Assembly: GCA_040882255.1 (NCBI GenBank)
Contig: JBBEBP010000023.1
Location: 237,765-301,764 of the forward strand
Reading direction: 5' to 3'
DNA from: PWQG01 sp040882255
GTDB lineage: Bacteria; Pseudomonadota; Gammaproteobacteria; Pseudomonadales; Pseudohongiellaceae
DNA: 64,000 nucleotides
Under the pieces are notes generated by a model. It searched no databases. It had not been told where the DNA came from and saw nothing but the letters and a program-made list of their open reading frames with translations. Numbering within the stretch: position 1 is the stretch's first letter; the number at the start of each line of letters is the position of its first letter. Of this stretch, positions 8,727 through 17,662 are shown piece by piece. The translations under genes and the position numbers were made by a program.

Positions 8727-9446
8727 ATGTTGAAACTCGTGCAGTTGCAGCGAAACGCGATTCTGGCGGCGCTACCTGCCGAGGTCACGACTCGACTGCT
8801 TCCCCATATTGAAGAAATATCCCTGCCCCTGGGCACGGTTCTCTACGAACCGGGACAGACAATGCGAGACGTATACTTCCCCATCGACAGTATTGTGTCT
8901 CTACTCTACGTAATGGAGAACGGAGCATCGGCTGAAATCTCCGTGGTGGGCAACGAGGGACTCGTGGGTATTTCCCGGGCCATGGGCGGACAAAGCACTT
9001 CCAGTCGTGCCGTTGTTCAAAGCGCCGGCATCGGGTATCGAATGTCGGGGCGGCGGTTCATTGAAGAGTTCGGCCGTCACACCGACCTGATGACTCTTGT
9101 ACTTCGCTATACCCAGGCACTGATTACCCAGATGGCCCAGACTGCCGTGTGCAATCGTCACCACACCATCAGCCAGCAGCTGTGCCGCTGGCTGCTTCTC
9201 TCCCTGGACCGACTGAATACCGATGATCTGATCATGACACAGGAACTGATCGCCAACATGCTCGGTGTGCGTCGAGAAGGCGTAACAGAGGCGGCAGGGA
9301 GACTTCAGAAGATGGGTGTTATTGAGTATCACCGCGGCCACATCCATGTGCTTGATCGCGACAGACTCGCAGAGATGAGCTGCGAATGCTATCAAGTTGT
9401 AAAAAACGAAACCGATCGCCTGCAAAGTATGCCGACTCATTGCTGA
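8727..9446 (+). CDS. Crp/Fnr family transcriptional regulator (copy 1)
   Basis: This 239-residue protein has a cyclic-nucleotide-binding-like N-terminal barrel (about 20-130) and a C-terminal winged helix (about 155-225) with recognition region ANMLGVRREGVTEAA. The Fnr iron-sulfur cysteines are absent, so the effector is unknown. The start is the ATG at 8727, preceded by AAGGAGG; an upstream ATG lacks a comparable site. It is very similar throughout to the minus-strand regulator at 25372-26166, indicating recent duplication. It is followed by two small stress-type membrane protein genes that it may control. Family assignment is firm; regulon and signal are unknown. Confidence 0.9.
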   Translation: MLKLVQLQRNAILAALPAEVTTRLLPHIEEISLPLGTVLYEPGQTMRDVYFPIDSIVSLLYVMENGASAEISVVGNEGLVGISRAMGGQSTSSRAVVQSAGIGYRMSGRRFIEEFGRHTDLMTLVLRYTQALITQMAQTAVCNRHHTISQQLCRWLLLSLDRLNTDDLIMTQELIANMLGVRREGVTEAAGRLQKMGVIEYHRGHIHVLDRDRLAEMSCECYQVVKNETDRLQSMPTHC

Positions 9447-9543
9447 CCGCCCGGCCCTCTATATGTGCGATTTCGAACAGACCGGAAACCATCACTGCGC
9501 CACTCTGCTCGCTCACACAACGAAACTACCAATGGTGAATTTC

Positions 9544-9690
9544 ATGTTGGAAACGATTGCAATTGTACTCATAGTGCTATGGTTACTGGGCCTGGTGTCC
9601 TCCTACACCATGGGCGGATTCATCCATGTTCTGCTGGTTGTAGCCGTTGTGATTTTCCTGGTAAGGGTATTGCGGGGCAGGCGCTTGTAG
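9544..9690 (+). CDS. Small lmo0937-family membrane protein
   Basis: This 48-residue protein consists of two hydrophobic segments (AIVLIVLWLLGLVSS and FIHVLLVVAVVIFLVRVL) and ends RGRRL, matching the lmo0937 family of short membrane proteins often seen in stress-responsive loci. An earlier ATG at 9535 in frame is possible. No function is known. It follows the Crp/Fnr gene by about 100 bases. A decayed copy of this gene and its leader is present near 63349-63480 after another Crp/Fnr gene. Confidence 0.75.
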   Translation: MLETIAIVLIVLWLLGLVSSYTMGGFIHVLLVVAVVIFLVRVLRGRRL

Positions 9691-9753
9691 CCGCCCGCAC
9701 TCTACTGGCGAAGAGCAAGAGCGGAAAAAAGGTTTGCTATAAAGGAGGCAATC

Positions 9754-9954
9754 ATGGCTACCAATCAACTGGTGGGTATCGTGCTGGTGGTTCTCGGCCT
9801 GGTTCTGCTGTACTTCGGCTGGCAGGCATCACAATCGATGGCCGACCAGGTCACTGAATCATTCACTGGAAGGTTCACCGACGGCACCATGTGGTACATC
9901 ATCGGTGGGGCAGTATCACTGGCTGCCGGAGCCTTTGTGGTATTACGCAAGTAA
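9754..9954 (+). CDS. DUF3185 family small membrane protein
   Basis: The 66-residue protein has two transmembrane segments (LVGIVLVVLGLVLLYFGW and the C-terminal GGAVSLAAGAFVVL) separated by the conserved TGRFTDGTMWY loop typical of DUF3185. The start is supported by AAAGGAGG eight bases upstream. It lies 63 bases after the lmo0937-like gene and probably shares its transcript. Its function is unknown, presumably in the inner membrane. Confidence 0.85.
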   Translation: MATNQLVGIVLVVLGLVLLYFGWQASQSMADQVTESFTGRFTDGTMWYIIGGAVSLAAGAFVVLRK

Positions 9955-10018
9955 CTCCAGCCTATCGCGAACTCGACCCGCTTTCCCACTAGCTTCCTGG
10001 AGGGGGGACTATTTCTTG

Positions 10019-11509
10019 ATGCGTATTGAATATATATCACATGCTTGCCTGTCCATCCGGACCGCAGACAAACTTCTGGCTACCGATCCCTGGTTGCGGG
10101 ACGCTTGCTACGCCCGACAATGGAATCTGTTCCCCAGGCCGGTGAATACATCACCGGTGGAGGAAGCCGATATCATACTTATTTCCCACGCTCATGCTGA
10201 TCATCTTCACGAACCTACCCTGAGCAGTCTCTCTGCCGGTAAAACTGTCTACTTTCCCTATTACTGGTACGCTGGCAGCCCTGAGTGGCTCTCGCATATG
10301 GGGTTCACCAGGACGGTAGAGTCCGCCAGTGGCCAGACTTGCCAGCTTGGGAAAAACACCAAAGTCACCTATCTGGTGTGTGGACAGGATGCCATTATGG
10401 TTATCGAGGAGGGTGATGCTGTACTGGTCAACGTCAACGACGCCCTGCATTCGGCCTCGGACGCTACGATCGAGCTGTATTGCTCCCGTATCCGGAAGTT
10501 GTGGCCGAAGATCGACTATGTGTTCTGCGGTTTTGGCGGGGCGAGCTATTACCCGAACGTATTTCATTGTCCGGAAAAAGACGATCGCTCCATCGGAAGA
10601 CTGCGGGAGGAATATTTCGTGGCAGCGTTTTGTAAAATCGTAGCGGCACTCGACCCTCGCATTGCCGTGCCCTTTGCGGCGGACTTTGTACTACTCAATC
10701 AGAAACAGCGTTGGATGAACGAAATTCGTTTTCCCCGCGAGAAGATACCCGATTATTTTGACACCCACTATCGTACAGCGGATATGCGCACCCGTGTGAT
10801 CACCATGTATCCGGGCGACGTGCTTGAGAGGGGGGAACTGGAAGCCAACTCACCTTACCGGGAGAAAATGCGCGACGGAAACCTCGATCATCTGATTGAC
10901 GAACAGTATCCCGAGGAGATTTCGGTTTTTTCCTCGGGTAAGCACATCGCTGGCAGCAAGGCAGATAAGGTTGTGGGTCTCCTTACACCACATATTAACC
11001 GACAGGCAGCCCTGAGATCACGGGAGAATGTCGAGGAACTGCATTTCGCCGTTCAGCTTATCGACGTTGAAGCTCCGAATTGGTACGAAGTACAGGTTCT
11101 CGATGGTGCTGCCAGCGTTAGTCGGGTCCAGGAGCCAGATACCGGCGTCCCGATCAGGATACGTACAAGTCACGATGCGCTGGTGAGCTCTGTCACGTCC
11201 GACTGGGGAGGTGATGACATCATTATCGGCTATGGCTGTGAAGTGCAAGCGGCGTCCTCTACCGAGATGACACGCGCTCGGCTCGCCTCCGAACTTCTGG
11301 TACGGCACCCGGACCCCCGGGTTTACGCCCGCAAGCATCCCTTTCGGATGCTGCGCTATGTGTTACAGACCTGGTTTTCCAGCCGTGCCAGAATCGCTGC
11401 AAAATTACAGCGAAAGCAGACTGATGACGATATGGTGAAAACGAATGTGTGGCTTACGGAAACCCCTGATGCCTTGCGATCACGCCTCGGTCTTACCGGC
11501 GAGCTGTAA
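10019..11509 (+). CDS. Metallo-beta-lactamase-fold hydrolase (UlaG/CMAH-like)
   Basis: The 496-residue protein opens with IEYISHACLSIRT, a start typical of UlaG-like and CMP-N-acetylneuraminate-hydroxylase-like metallo-hydrolases. It contains the zinc signature HAHADH at 57-62. The first ~300 residues form the MBL domain; the C-terminal ~190 residues have no recognised domain. The start at 10019 follows a purine-rich GGAGGGGGG stretch about 10 bases upstream; frame residues before it are not protein-like. No Rieske ligands are visible, unlike true CMAH. The substrate is unknown. Its 3' end faces the polysaccharide operon, which raises the possibility of a sugar-derivative substrate (inference). 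Confidence 0.8.
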   Translation: MRIEYISHACLSIRTADKLLATDPWLRDACYARQWNLFPRPVNTSPVEEADIILISHAHADHLHEPTLSSLSAGKTVYFPYYWYAGSPEWLSHMGFTRTVESASGQTCQLGKNTKVTYLVCGQDAIMVIEEGDAVLVNVNDALHSASDATIELYCSRIRKLWPKIDYVFCGFGGASYYPNVFHCPEKDDRSIGRLREEYFVAAFCKIVAALDPRIAVPFAADFVLLNQKQRWMNEIRFPREKIPDYFDTHYRTADMRTRVITMYPGDVLERGELEANSPYREKMRDGNLDHLIDEQYPEEISVFSSGKHIAGSKADKVVGLLTPHINRQAALRSRENVEELHFAVQLIDVEAPNWYEVQVLDGAASVSRVQEPDTGVPIRIRTSHDALVSSVTSDWGGDDIIIGYGCEVQAASSTEMTRARLASELLVRHPDPRVYARKHPFRMLRYVLQTWFSSRARIAAKLQRKQTDDDMVKTNVWLTETPDALRSRLGLTGEL

Positions 11510-11540
11510 AGGGCACGTCTATTAATACCAAACGGCCTCT

Positions 11541-11637
11541 GGCCTTCAGGGCTTGCCGGGATCCAGGCGGCTTGGCGAAGGCGGGCTGGTTGCCCGCAGA
11601 GGCAAGCCAACGCGGAGCCTGGCAAGCCCTGAAGGCC
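11541..11637. repeat. Nested palindromic element between convergent genes
   Basis: GGCCTTCAGGGCTTGCC (11541-11557) is perfectly inverted as GGCAAGCCCTGAAGGCC (11621-11637), with imperfect pairing continuing inward. Inside it is a second stem (GCGGGC...GCCCGC, about 11581-11597). The element could fold as a long cruciform or RNA hairpin and may act as a bidirectional terminator for the convergent genes at 11509 and 11687, though no T-tract is seen. A REP/MITE-like mobile palindrome is the alternative. Confidence 0.7.
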
Positions 11638-11686
11638 CCGAAGGGCGCGGCCTCGGCTCCACCTTCCTGCGAAACCGTGGGACCAC

Positions 11687-12787
11687 TCAGGAGCGAAACT
11701 GCCCGTCGATTTTTTCCAGCCACGGGTTGAGAACATCGCCAATGCCATGCTGATGGGAAACCTGGATCACATCCACGTCATAGGTGGCATTGGCCTCAAC
11801 CACCAATGGACCGTTCTCTGTTACGGCGATATCCCAACCCAGTGTTCTGAGGAAAGGCAGGCTGCGCTGCCCTCGATCCAGGAGATCGCGTATACTCTCC
11901 CACGAAGGAATTCGCGACCCGGGTATCCTGTTTCCCGTATCGGGATGAAACACCACGTCAACGATTTCTGGCCAGGTCTTGTTGATAGAACCGCGGCAAA
12001 CACCAATTTCTCCGGTCGTCGGATCAATCGGAGCGGTGATATTGCCGGACGAACCGTGGGAAAAATTGTCGGTTATATTATCGCCCACGGGTATACGCAG
12101 GGTCGCAAACAGTAGTTCCGGCTTCCCGTCCACAATGCAGGTAACCGCCCGGATTGTGGCCAGAACGCCGGGGGCACTGATTTTATCCAGATCAGGGTGG
12201 GAATGGATTCTGGGTTGGACCATCCAGCCACGTTGCCCCTGGAACCGTTTCATGGCAAAGGCATAGAATTCATCAAGTCCGCCCTCGTAGCCACAGTACT
12301 GCCAGCCCCGGGCCGAGGGTTGTGCTGAGAACGCGTCCTTTCCCCACGAACCATCGATCAACTTTATAAACAAGGACTGCTGGCAGTGCCGCAATTGCAT
12401 CTTCCACTCGTCCAGGGAAGAGATGATTATCCCACTTTGCTGTACCCCGGATGCATTGTTATCCACAGCGCAAAGTACGGGAATGGTATCGAGGCCGTTC
12501 TCAAGACAATGCTCGTAGAAAGCGAGCTTGTTATTGACAATTTCCCGATGACAGGCTTGATTGACGCGGCGGAGAACAACCCGGCAATTCTCATCAAGTA
12601 GATAATTTTTCCACGTTTCCTGCGGCTGATCCATCAATCCGAATAGCGAATGCAGCCGTGGACCAATACCGTAGCGGAATCTTGATAGCAGGACACTGCC
12701 AGCCGCCGCAGGATAACGCGTGATCCGCTTTCGTGAGGCGACATGCATCGCCTTGAAGTAATCCGTAGCGGTAGAAAGTGATGGCAT
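11687..12787 (-). CDS. Sugar-transfer-associated ATP-grasp protein (A)
   Basis: This 366-residue ATP-grasp protein matches the sugar-transfer-associated ATP-grasp family. It has a basic N-terminal segment, a mid-domain lysine region (SLFIKLIDGSWGKDAF), and the terminal metal-binding block GWDIAVTENGPLVVEANATYDVD, where E and N coordinate magnesium. ATP-grasp enzymes join a carboxylate to an amine or similar nucleophile through an acyl phosphate. Here the partners are unknown but probably a sugar or amino-acid decoration of a polymer. It is the last gene of the operon, 38 bases after its paralogue at 12826-13950. Confidence 0.83.
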   Translation of the reverse strand: MPSLSTATDYFKAMHVASRKRITRYPAAAGSVLLSRFRYGIGPRLHSLFGLMDQPQETWKNYLLDENCRVVLRRVNQACHREIVNNKLAFYEHCLENGLDTIPVLCAVDNNASGVQQSGIIISSLDEWKMQLRHCQQSLFIKLIDGSWGKDAFSAQPSARGWQYCGYEGGLDEFYAFAMKRFQGQRGWMVQPRIHSHPDLDKISAPGVLATIRAVTCIVDGKPELLFATLRIPVGDNITDNFSHGSSGNITAPIDPTTGEIGVCRGSINKTWPEIVDVVFHPDTGNRIPGSRIPSWESIRDLLDRGQRSLPFLRTLGWDIAVTENGPLVVEANATYDVDVIQVSHQHGIGDVLNPWLEKIDGQFRS

Positions 12788-12825
12788 GGATCAACCCTCT
12801 TTGGCAATTCTCTCCGGGACCAGTA

Positions 12826-13950
12826 TCAAACAGAAAGTGCAGACGTGAAAACTTCGAGAAGATCCCTGTGAGAGCGATCAAAAATTATTGCGGATGTCGG
12901 GTCCGGTTCAACGTTCAGCTCAACGACAACAGGCCCTTTTTCCGTGATGGCTACATCCACTCCGGCAAAGCCGATATGGGGAAAAGCCATAACCGCCTGC
13001 TGAGCCAGACGCAGGGATTCATGCCAGAAAGGCAGAGTGACACCGCTGATCCGGACGCCGGAATCCCTGTGACACTGGTACGTATCATTGTAAATGTTCT
13101 TTACCATTCCATCGCCTACCACCCCCGAGTCCAGATCAAGCGTAAATATGTGTGCCCCCCTGCTGGTATTGTCGACCAGGCTGCCACGACCACCTACTCG
13201 CAGGAACGCACCCATGACGGCAGTTTCTCCCTCTATGCAGCACGCCCATATCCTGACGGTATTGACGCTTGAGGGGTTCATCTTCGAGAGTTCCTGATGT
13301 TGCTTAATGTATTCCTCAATAATGAAGTCTCCGCCCTGTTCTATCGCCAGTACATCAGAAAGAAATTCAGGTACCGACATTACCTCACCCGAATCCGCCA
13401 GACGCAGCTTCAGTTCAGCCTCCCTTACCGCTTCCACCGCCTGGAAGCCCTGGCCACCATATCCTTCGACCAGTTTGAAACAGATCTTGCTACTATCCGG
13501 ATTCTTCGCCAAAAGGTCTTGCAGTTCACCAGGGCTGGTAAGGCAGTCACCTGACAAGGACCGACCACGCTGATGGTGAAGATTTCCGATAAACCGTGGA
13601 GTAGGTATACCCACCAGTTGCAGAATCGCTTTCTCGCACACCTTGTGCTGGGACAGCTTATGATAGGGCGGAAAGTTTATCGCACTGACAACACGCCGGA
13701 ACTTCCTGTATGGCCAGAAGCCGGTCTTGAAAGCCCAGGGCAGCGTCTTACGCCAGTAGCGGGCTGTATGGTAGTGTCCTGGCCCCAGGCCGTAGAACAA
13801 TTTCAGAACCGCCATTTCGAGTACCTGCCGTGAGACCGACAGATGACCTTCTTGTGCTCGCCGCACTGTCTGCCGTACTACACCACGCAGGGTTGAAACA
13901 GGACGTTCAGGCGTGAAGGTTGATAATGCAGCTCTGGTCATTGATTTCAT
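12826..13950 (-). CDS. Sugar-transfer-associated ATP-grasp protein (B)
   Basis: This 374-residue paralogue of the next gene downstream has a recognisable family core: INFPPYHKLSQHKV, the ATP-binding KICFKLVEGYGGQGF, the DFIIEEYIKQH hinge, and the C-terminal GFAGVDVAITEKGPVVVELN catalytic block followed by EPDP. Its start overlaps the deacetylase stop by four bases. Two adjacent, divergent ATP-grasp enzymes suggest two successive ligations. The substrate is unknown. Cytoplasmic; no signal or membrane segment. Confidence 0.83.
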   Translation of the reverse strand: MKSMTRAALSTFTPERPVSTLRGVVRQTVRRAQEGHLSVSRQVLEMAVLKLFYGLGPGHYHTARYWRKTLPWAFKTGFWPYRKFRRVVSAINFPPYHKLSQHKVCEKAILQLVGIPTPRFIGNLHHQRGRSLSGDCLTSPGELQDLLAKNPDSSKICFKLVEGYGGQGFQAVEAVREAELKLRLADSGEVMSVPEFLSDVLAIEQGGDFIIEEYIKQHQELSKMNPSSVNTVRIWACCIEGETAVMGAFLRVGGRGSLVDNTSRGAHIFTLDLDSGVVGDGMVKNIYNDTYQCHRDSGVRISGVTLPFWHESLRLAQQAVMAFPHIGFAGVDVAITEKGPVVVELNVEPDPTSAIIFDRSHRDLLEVFTSALSV

Positions 13951-15026
13951 CCTGCCCCTTTACTGACCCCGCGAGCGACTCGCAACAGTTCCATAAAGCC
14001 GCTCATTTCTGCTTCAAACTCCAGTTCGGACACATCCTGACCATCCATAATCCGCGGCATGGCATACCGTGGCGTTCGCTTACTCACCAGGCCTGTATTC
14101 GTTGTTGTCGCGGACGCCATATGACACTTGTCCAGCACCGGCCACAGGTCAAGTGAATAGCGGCCGCTCGGATAACAGAAATGTTCTGGTGCTTTCCCCG
14201 TCAGCTCGCGGATCCATTCACTGTTTGTGGAGATTTCCTCCGCCAGGCTGTCCTGCCCCCGGTGCGTGACACCATGGTGATGAGTGTGCGCTTCAAAGGT
14301 AATACCTCTGGTGGCGGCATCCCTCACTTCCACAGAGTTCATGAGATGGAACCAGCGTCCGGCCGCAAATTCCTCATGGTCGATACCTGTTTCCTCACAT
14401 ACTGCCTTCAGGAACCGCTGTCTTGCCCGGTCATCATCAAGAGAGGCGCAGATATCCTGAGCTGACTTTAATGCCACGTGTCTTGCCGCATCGGTGTCAA
14501 TCCGCACATGGCCAAAGTCGTACTCTGGCAGATGCAGAGTCGAACCTTTGTCGGTATCTACAGTGCGGAAGCAATAACTCAACGCGACATCGATTACCGG
14601 GACCTGCTTCAGACAATAGTAGGTTGTGAGGTAGACGGTTGCCTGGTAGTTGTGCCTCTCCAACGCCGGAAGCATCGCCGCCCATGTGCTGTACCAGCCA
14701 TCATCGATGGTGATGACCGTAGCGCACCGGCGCCGCTTATTACTCGATAAATCCGCCAACGGTACAACGGGGTACCTCCACTTATCCAGCAGCGCCATGC
14801 GTGCTGCAAATTTATCCGCACTCATATACAGGAAATTACCAAAATGGCTTCTGCCGAGCCAGATGCCGTGATAGGCGAGAATCCTGGTTTTTCTGGCAGT
14901 GAGGATTCTGGCCAGCGCAAATAGCCCGCTGTATTTCGCAAGCAAGAGAACACTGCACTTCAGGCTGATCGGCGCCTTCGGCTTGTTGTTCACCGTAGCG
15001 CCCGGGCTGACTGTGGACCCGTTCAT
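13947..15026 (-). CDS. Polysaccharide deacetylase family protein (NodB fold)
   Basis: The 359-residue protein carries NodB-type motifs: VITIDDGW (motif 1, catalytic and metal aspartates) near residue 105, and a histidine motif EAHTHHHGVTH near 250, then FCYPSGRY. It should remove N- or O-acyl groups from a surface glycan. The start at 15026 is chosen because its ATGA overlaps the sulfotransferase stop, and residues upstream are its shadow. There is no clear signal peptide; the N-terminal hydrophobic patch (SVLLLAKYSGLFALA) may be membrane-associating. It is tightly coupled to the ATP-grasp gene that follows. Confidence 0.85.
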   Translation of the reverse strand: MNGSTVSPGATVNNKPKAPISLKCSVLLLAKYSGLFALARILTARKTRILAYHGIWLGRSHFGNFLYMSADKFAARMALLDKWRYPVVPLADLSSNKRRRCATVITIDDGWYSTWAAMLPALERHNYQATVYLTTYYCLKQVPVIDVALSYCFRTVDTDKGSTLHLPEYDFGHVRIDTDAARHVALKSAQDICASLDDDRARQRFLKAVCEETGIDHEEFAAGRWFHLMNSVEVRDAATRGITFEAHTHHHGVTHRGQDSLAEEISTNSEWIRELTGKAPEHFCYPSGRYSLDLWPVLDKCHMASATTTNTGLVSKRTPRYAMPRIMDGQDVSELEFEAEMSGFMELLRVARGVSKGAG

Positions 15027-15820
15027 AACACTGCCTTCAGCCACTGACAATGTGCTTCAATACGCCTGGCAACAAACGCTTCCGGAAGTCTATCCATGAC
15101 GTTATCTTCCTGAGAAAAGGCATTGGCATGCTGTCGGGTGATCGTTGCCGGGTCAATACCCAGGAAGGCACCGATTCTTTCGGCCGATGTATCAAGCTCC
15201 TCGGTTCTCACAAGCAGCCTCCTGTCCTCAGGCAGGTGTCTGAAAAGCAACTGATACTGCTCTGCGTACTGGGCAAGATAGGCATCGATCGAGTACAGAC
15301 CCGACTCTTCGAGTAGCTTCTCTTCACGGTGGTACCCCCGGTGCCAACGGCTCCAGATCAGATCACGATACTTCTGCCACTCGGGCGGGGCCTTGTAGTA
15401 GTGAAAATTGAGCCGGGACTTCAGCCAGCGCAAGGGGTCGCGGATGGTGATCACGAAACGCGCTTCCGGGAACGCCTCCGGCAGCCACGGCGCCATATAG
15501 CCAAGCGGATGGGATGCCTCCACTTCAAGATTGAGCCGACGGTCCCTGGCTTGCAACCAGGCCGCAATATCCAGTCCGGGCGCAACCTTCTGTTCACTAC
15601 GTTGCTCCCCAGCCCTGCCGGGGGAGGGACATGAATCAAGAATTTTCGCTACGGCTTCCGTGAGCGCCACTGTCTCCGGCTCGTGGGCGGAACGATAGTC
15701 AGTTACGAACATCGATGCGAACGAGGTCGTCCCTGTTTTGGCTGCCCCCAGGCAAAAGCAATGGATTCTGCGCCTCGGGTGCATTTTTCTGATCAGTTTT
15801 TCTGTCGTGTCGAAAATCAT
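15023..15820 (-). CDS. Sulfotransferase family protein
   Basis: This 265-residue sulfotransferase has the 5'-phosphosulfate loop GAAKTGTTS near residue 25-33 and the 3'-phosphate motif IRDPLRWLKSR near 130, as in PAPS-dependent enzymes. It probably sulfates a sugar in the polymer. An odd SCPSPGRAGEQRSEQKV stretch (about residues 63-79) is encoded by a palindromic GC-rich insert (near 15600-15640) and is probably an in-frame repeat insertion, because it interrupts an otherwise ordinary family profile. The start is two bases after the pyruvyltransferase stop. No PAPS-synthesis genes lie in the window. Confidence 0.83.
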   Translation of the reverse strand: MIFDTTEKLIRKMHPRRRIHCFCLGAAKTGTTSFASMFVTDYRSAHEPETVALTEAVAKILDSCPSPGRAGEQRSEQKVAPGLDIAAWLQARDRRLNLEVEASHPLGYMAPWLPEAFPEARFVITIRDPLRWLKSRLNFHYYKAPPEWQKYRDLIWSRWHRGYHREEKLLEESGLYSIDAYLAQYAEQYQLLFRHLPEDRRLLVRTEELDTSAERIGAFLGIDPATITRQHANAFSQEDNVMDRLPEAFVARRIEAHCQWLKAVL

Positions 15821-15821
15821 A

Positions 15822-16712
15822 TCAGGCTCTGCCGCGCTCCTTCAGATAGTCCTGCAACTCTTGTACCCGTCGATCCATTTCTTCCCTATGGGCTTCCAGT
15901 AAACTGTCTTCACTCAGCCGCCCCATGTACCGTGATTTCACCACTGACGCCATTTGACGCTTTCTCATCATCTGCTTGATTGCGTTCAGCCATTTTTTCC
16001 ATGGCCTGTTGCCTGCATCGGGAAAGATCGGTGTGAACCGGACCGGCGCATAGCTCAGACCCAGTGTGCCGCACCAATCCTGCCACTTGAAGTTGTTGGT
16101 TTCCGCAACGCTGCTCACAGCGATCCACGGGACCCGAAACGTATCCGCCACAATGGCGCCGTGCATGGCTTCCGCGATAACCAGTCTGCTACCAGAGATT
16201 TCCCTGATCACCATTTCGATATCCGTCTCCCGGGGGTCGATATAGTGAATGCCCAGTTCATCACAGGCTTTACGCCAGTAATTTCCACTCACCGAACTGT
16301 GATGGGGCATGAACGAAATGTCATGCTGCTTGTCACTTTCCATAACGAGTGGAAAAAACCGGCGAAGGAGAATGGCGGGATCCGTCAACGCCTTGTCTGG
16401 CCCCAGACCAAGGACCTTTGCCGTTCTACTCCCTCTGACGAAAAAGACTCTGGCGTTATCCAGTTTTTGCAGCTTGTCGCCATAACCAAAGCCACTGCCG
16501 AAAATGATCTTTTCCGGTTGTAACGGGATCCGGTCATCGAGGATGGTTCCGATACCATAGAAAAGCAGGTCCTCTGTGGCGTATTCAGCACGGGTCTCCT
16601 TGCCGTGATGGCCAAAACCGGTTATGGCATCCCCGAACACTTTCGGCCACAGCCAGCGATTCAGTTCGTCGCCGAAATTACCCCGGGGGTCCTGATAATA
16701 GATCACTTTCAT
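15822..16712 (-). CDS. Polysaccharide pyruvyl transferase family protein
   Basis: The 296-residue protein begins MKVIYYQDPRGNFGDELN, the standard start of polysaccharide pyruvyltransferases, and contains IFGSGFGYG, FVRGSRTAKVLG, DPAILL and the histidine motif AEAMHGAIVADTFRVPW. The family adds a ketal pyruvate from phosphoenolpyruvate to a glycan. The start at 16712 gives the usual ATGA overlap with the hydrolase-1 stop. A C-terminal charged coiled region (SLLEAHREEMDRR) follows the catalytic part. Cytoplasmic modification during repeat-unit assembly is inferred. Confidence 0.88.
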   Translation of the reverse strand: MKVIYYQDPRGNFGDELNRWLWPKVFGDAITGFGHHGKETRAEYATEDLLFYGIGTILDDRIPLQPEKIIFGSGFGYGDKLQKLDNARVFFVRGSRTAKVLGLGPDKALTDPAILLRRFFPLVMESDKQHDISFMPHHSSVSGNYWRKACDELGIHYIDPRETDIEMVIREISGSRLVIAEAMHGAIVADTFRVPWIAVSSVAETNNFKWQDWCGTLGLSYAPVRFTPIFPDAGNRPWKKWLNAIKQMMRKRQMASVVKSRYMGRLSEDSLLEAHREEMDRRVQELQDYLKERGRA

Positions 16713-17662
16713 ACCGGGGTTTGTTCCTGCTCTTGAGCGTTCTGTCGCCAACCAGATGGATCTTTCGACGGTACACTTTCAGGGAACGCACCATGGATCC
16801 ATTCGCTGGCAGCATCGAACATGCGATCCTGGGCCTGCGTACTCGAAAACACCTGGTCCCCACCCTGGATATCGATGCGGTCGTGAGTGGATTTCCCGTA
16901 GGCCGAGCGCCACCCCGGGCTGGAGTCCATCAACGCATCGAATTCATCACTGAGCAGGAATCGGTCCCCCATCAGGAACAACACCTTGCCGTCGAAGTTT
17001 TGCAGTCCGGTCAACAGATCGTTGATAAAGTTATCGTCGCCCGTACCTGTCTGCCGGCCTGGCTCCCTGTCGCGGGGAATCTTGTGGATTTTCCCCCATG
17101 ACTTCCGTAACGCAGCCGCCGCATAGTCGACAGGGTTGTACTCCATTCTCACGGCCTTTTTCCAGAACGAGGCGTGCCCCAGTCGGGACAGGTAGTGTTT
17201 TCTTGCCACTTTCCTGGATGTAACGGGGGAGCTGGCAAACGGATTACCGGCGATCACGCTGATTACCTCCGGAAGTTTGTGTGCATTGATCAATGCGGAG
17301 GTAGCCGAATCGCAGCCTCCCCACAGAATGACTCCCCGTACATGGGGTGCCCGAATCCTGAACTCACGGATGGCCGCCGCGATATCATCACACATCGCGC
17401 TGAATCGTCGGAAGGAGCCTTCGCTGTCTCCTGTTCCTCTATGATCAAAGCGCATCACCGGTATGCCTTCGGAAGAAAGCCGTCGGCCCAGATTGACCAA
17501 CTGTCGACCCACTCCCCCCCGGTACTGCGGACCGCCCGCCACAAGAGTCAACACGCCGATATCACAGCGCTGATCCCCTGCATGGAGAAAACCGATCAGT
17601 TCATCTTCGTGGCACTTGAAGGCAAAGGCTACCTCCCCCTGTCCGGATATTGTGTCAGTCAC
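16709..17662 (-). CDS. Exosortase A system-associated hydrolase 1
   Basis: The 317-residue alpha/beta hydrolase matches exosortase-A-associated hydrolase 1: VAGGPQYRGGVGRQLVNLGR, then VMRFDHRGTGDSEG and ILWGGCDSATSAL, where the nucleophile position of the elbow is GGCDSA. The catalytic base His may be the one in STHDRID near residue 255. The C-terminal tail (after ESVPSKDP) is an extension. The family normally accompanies exosortase A/PEP-CTERM and EPS loci, but no exosortase lies within the window. It shares ATGA overlaps with hydrolase 2 upstream and the pyruvyltransferase downstream. Substrate unknown. Confidence 0.87.
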   Translation of the reverse strand: MTDTISGQGEVAFAFKCHEDELIGFLHAGDQRCDIGVLTLVAGGPQYRGGVGRQLVNLGRRLSSEGIPVMRFDHRGTGDSEGSFRRFSAMCDDIAAAIREFRIRAPHVRGVILWGGCDSATSALINAHKLPEVISVIAGNPFASSPVTSRKVARKHYLSRLGHASFWKKAVRMEYNPVDYAAAALRKSWGKIHKIPRDREPGRQTGTGDDNFINDLLTGLQNFDGKVLFLMGDRFLLSDEFDALMDSSPGWRSAYGKSTHDRIDIQGGDQVFSSTQAQDRMFDAASEWIHGAFPESVPSKDPSGWRQNAQEQEQTPV

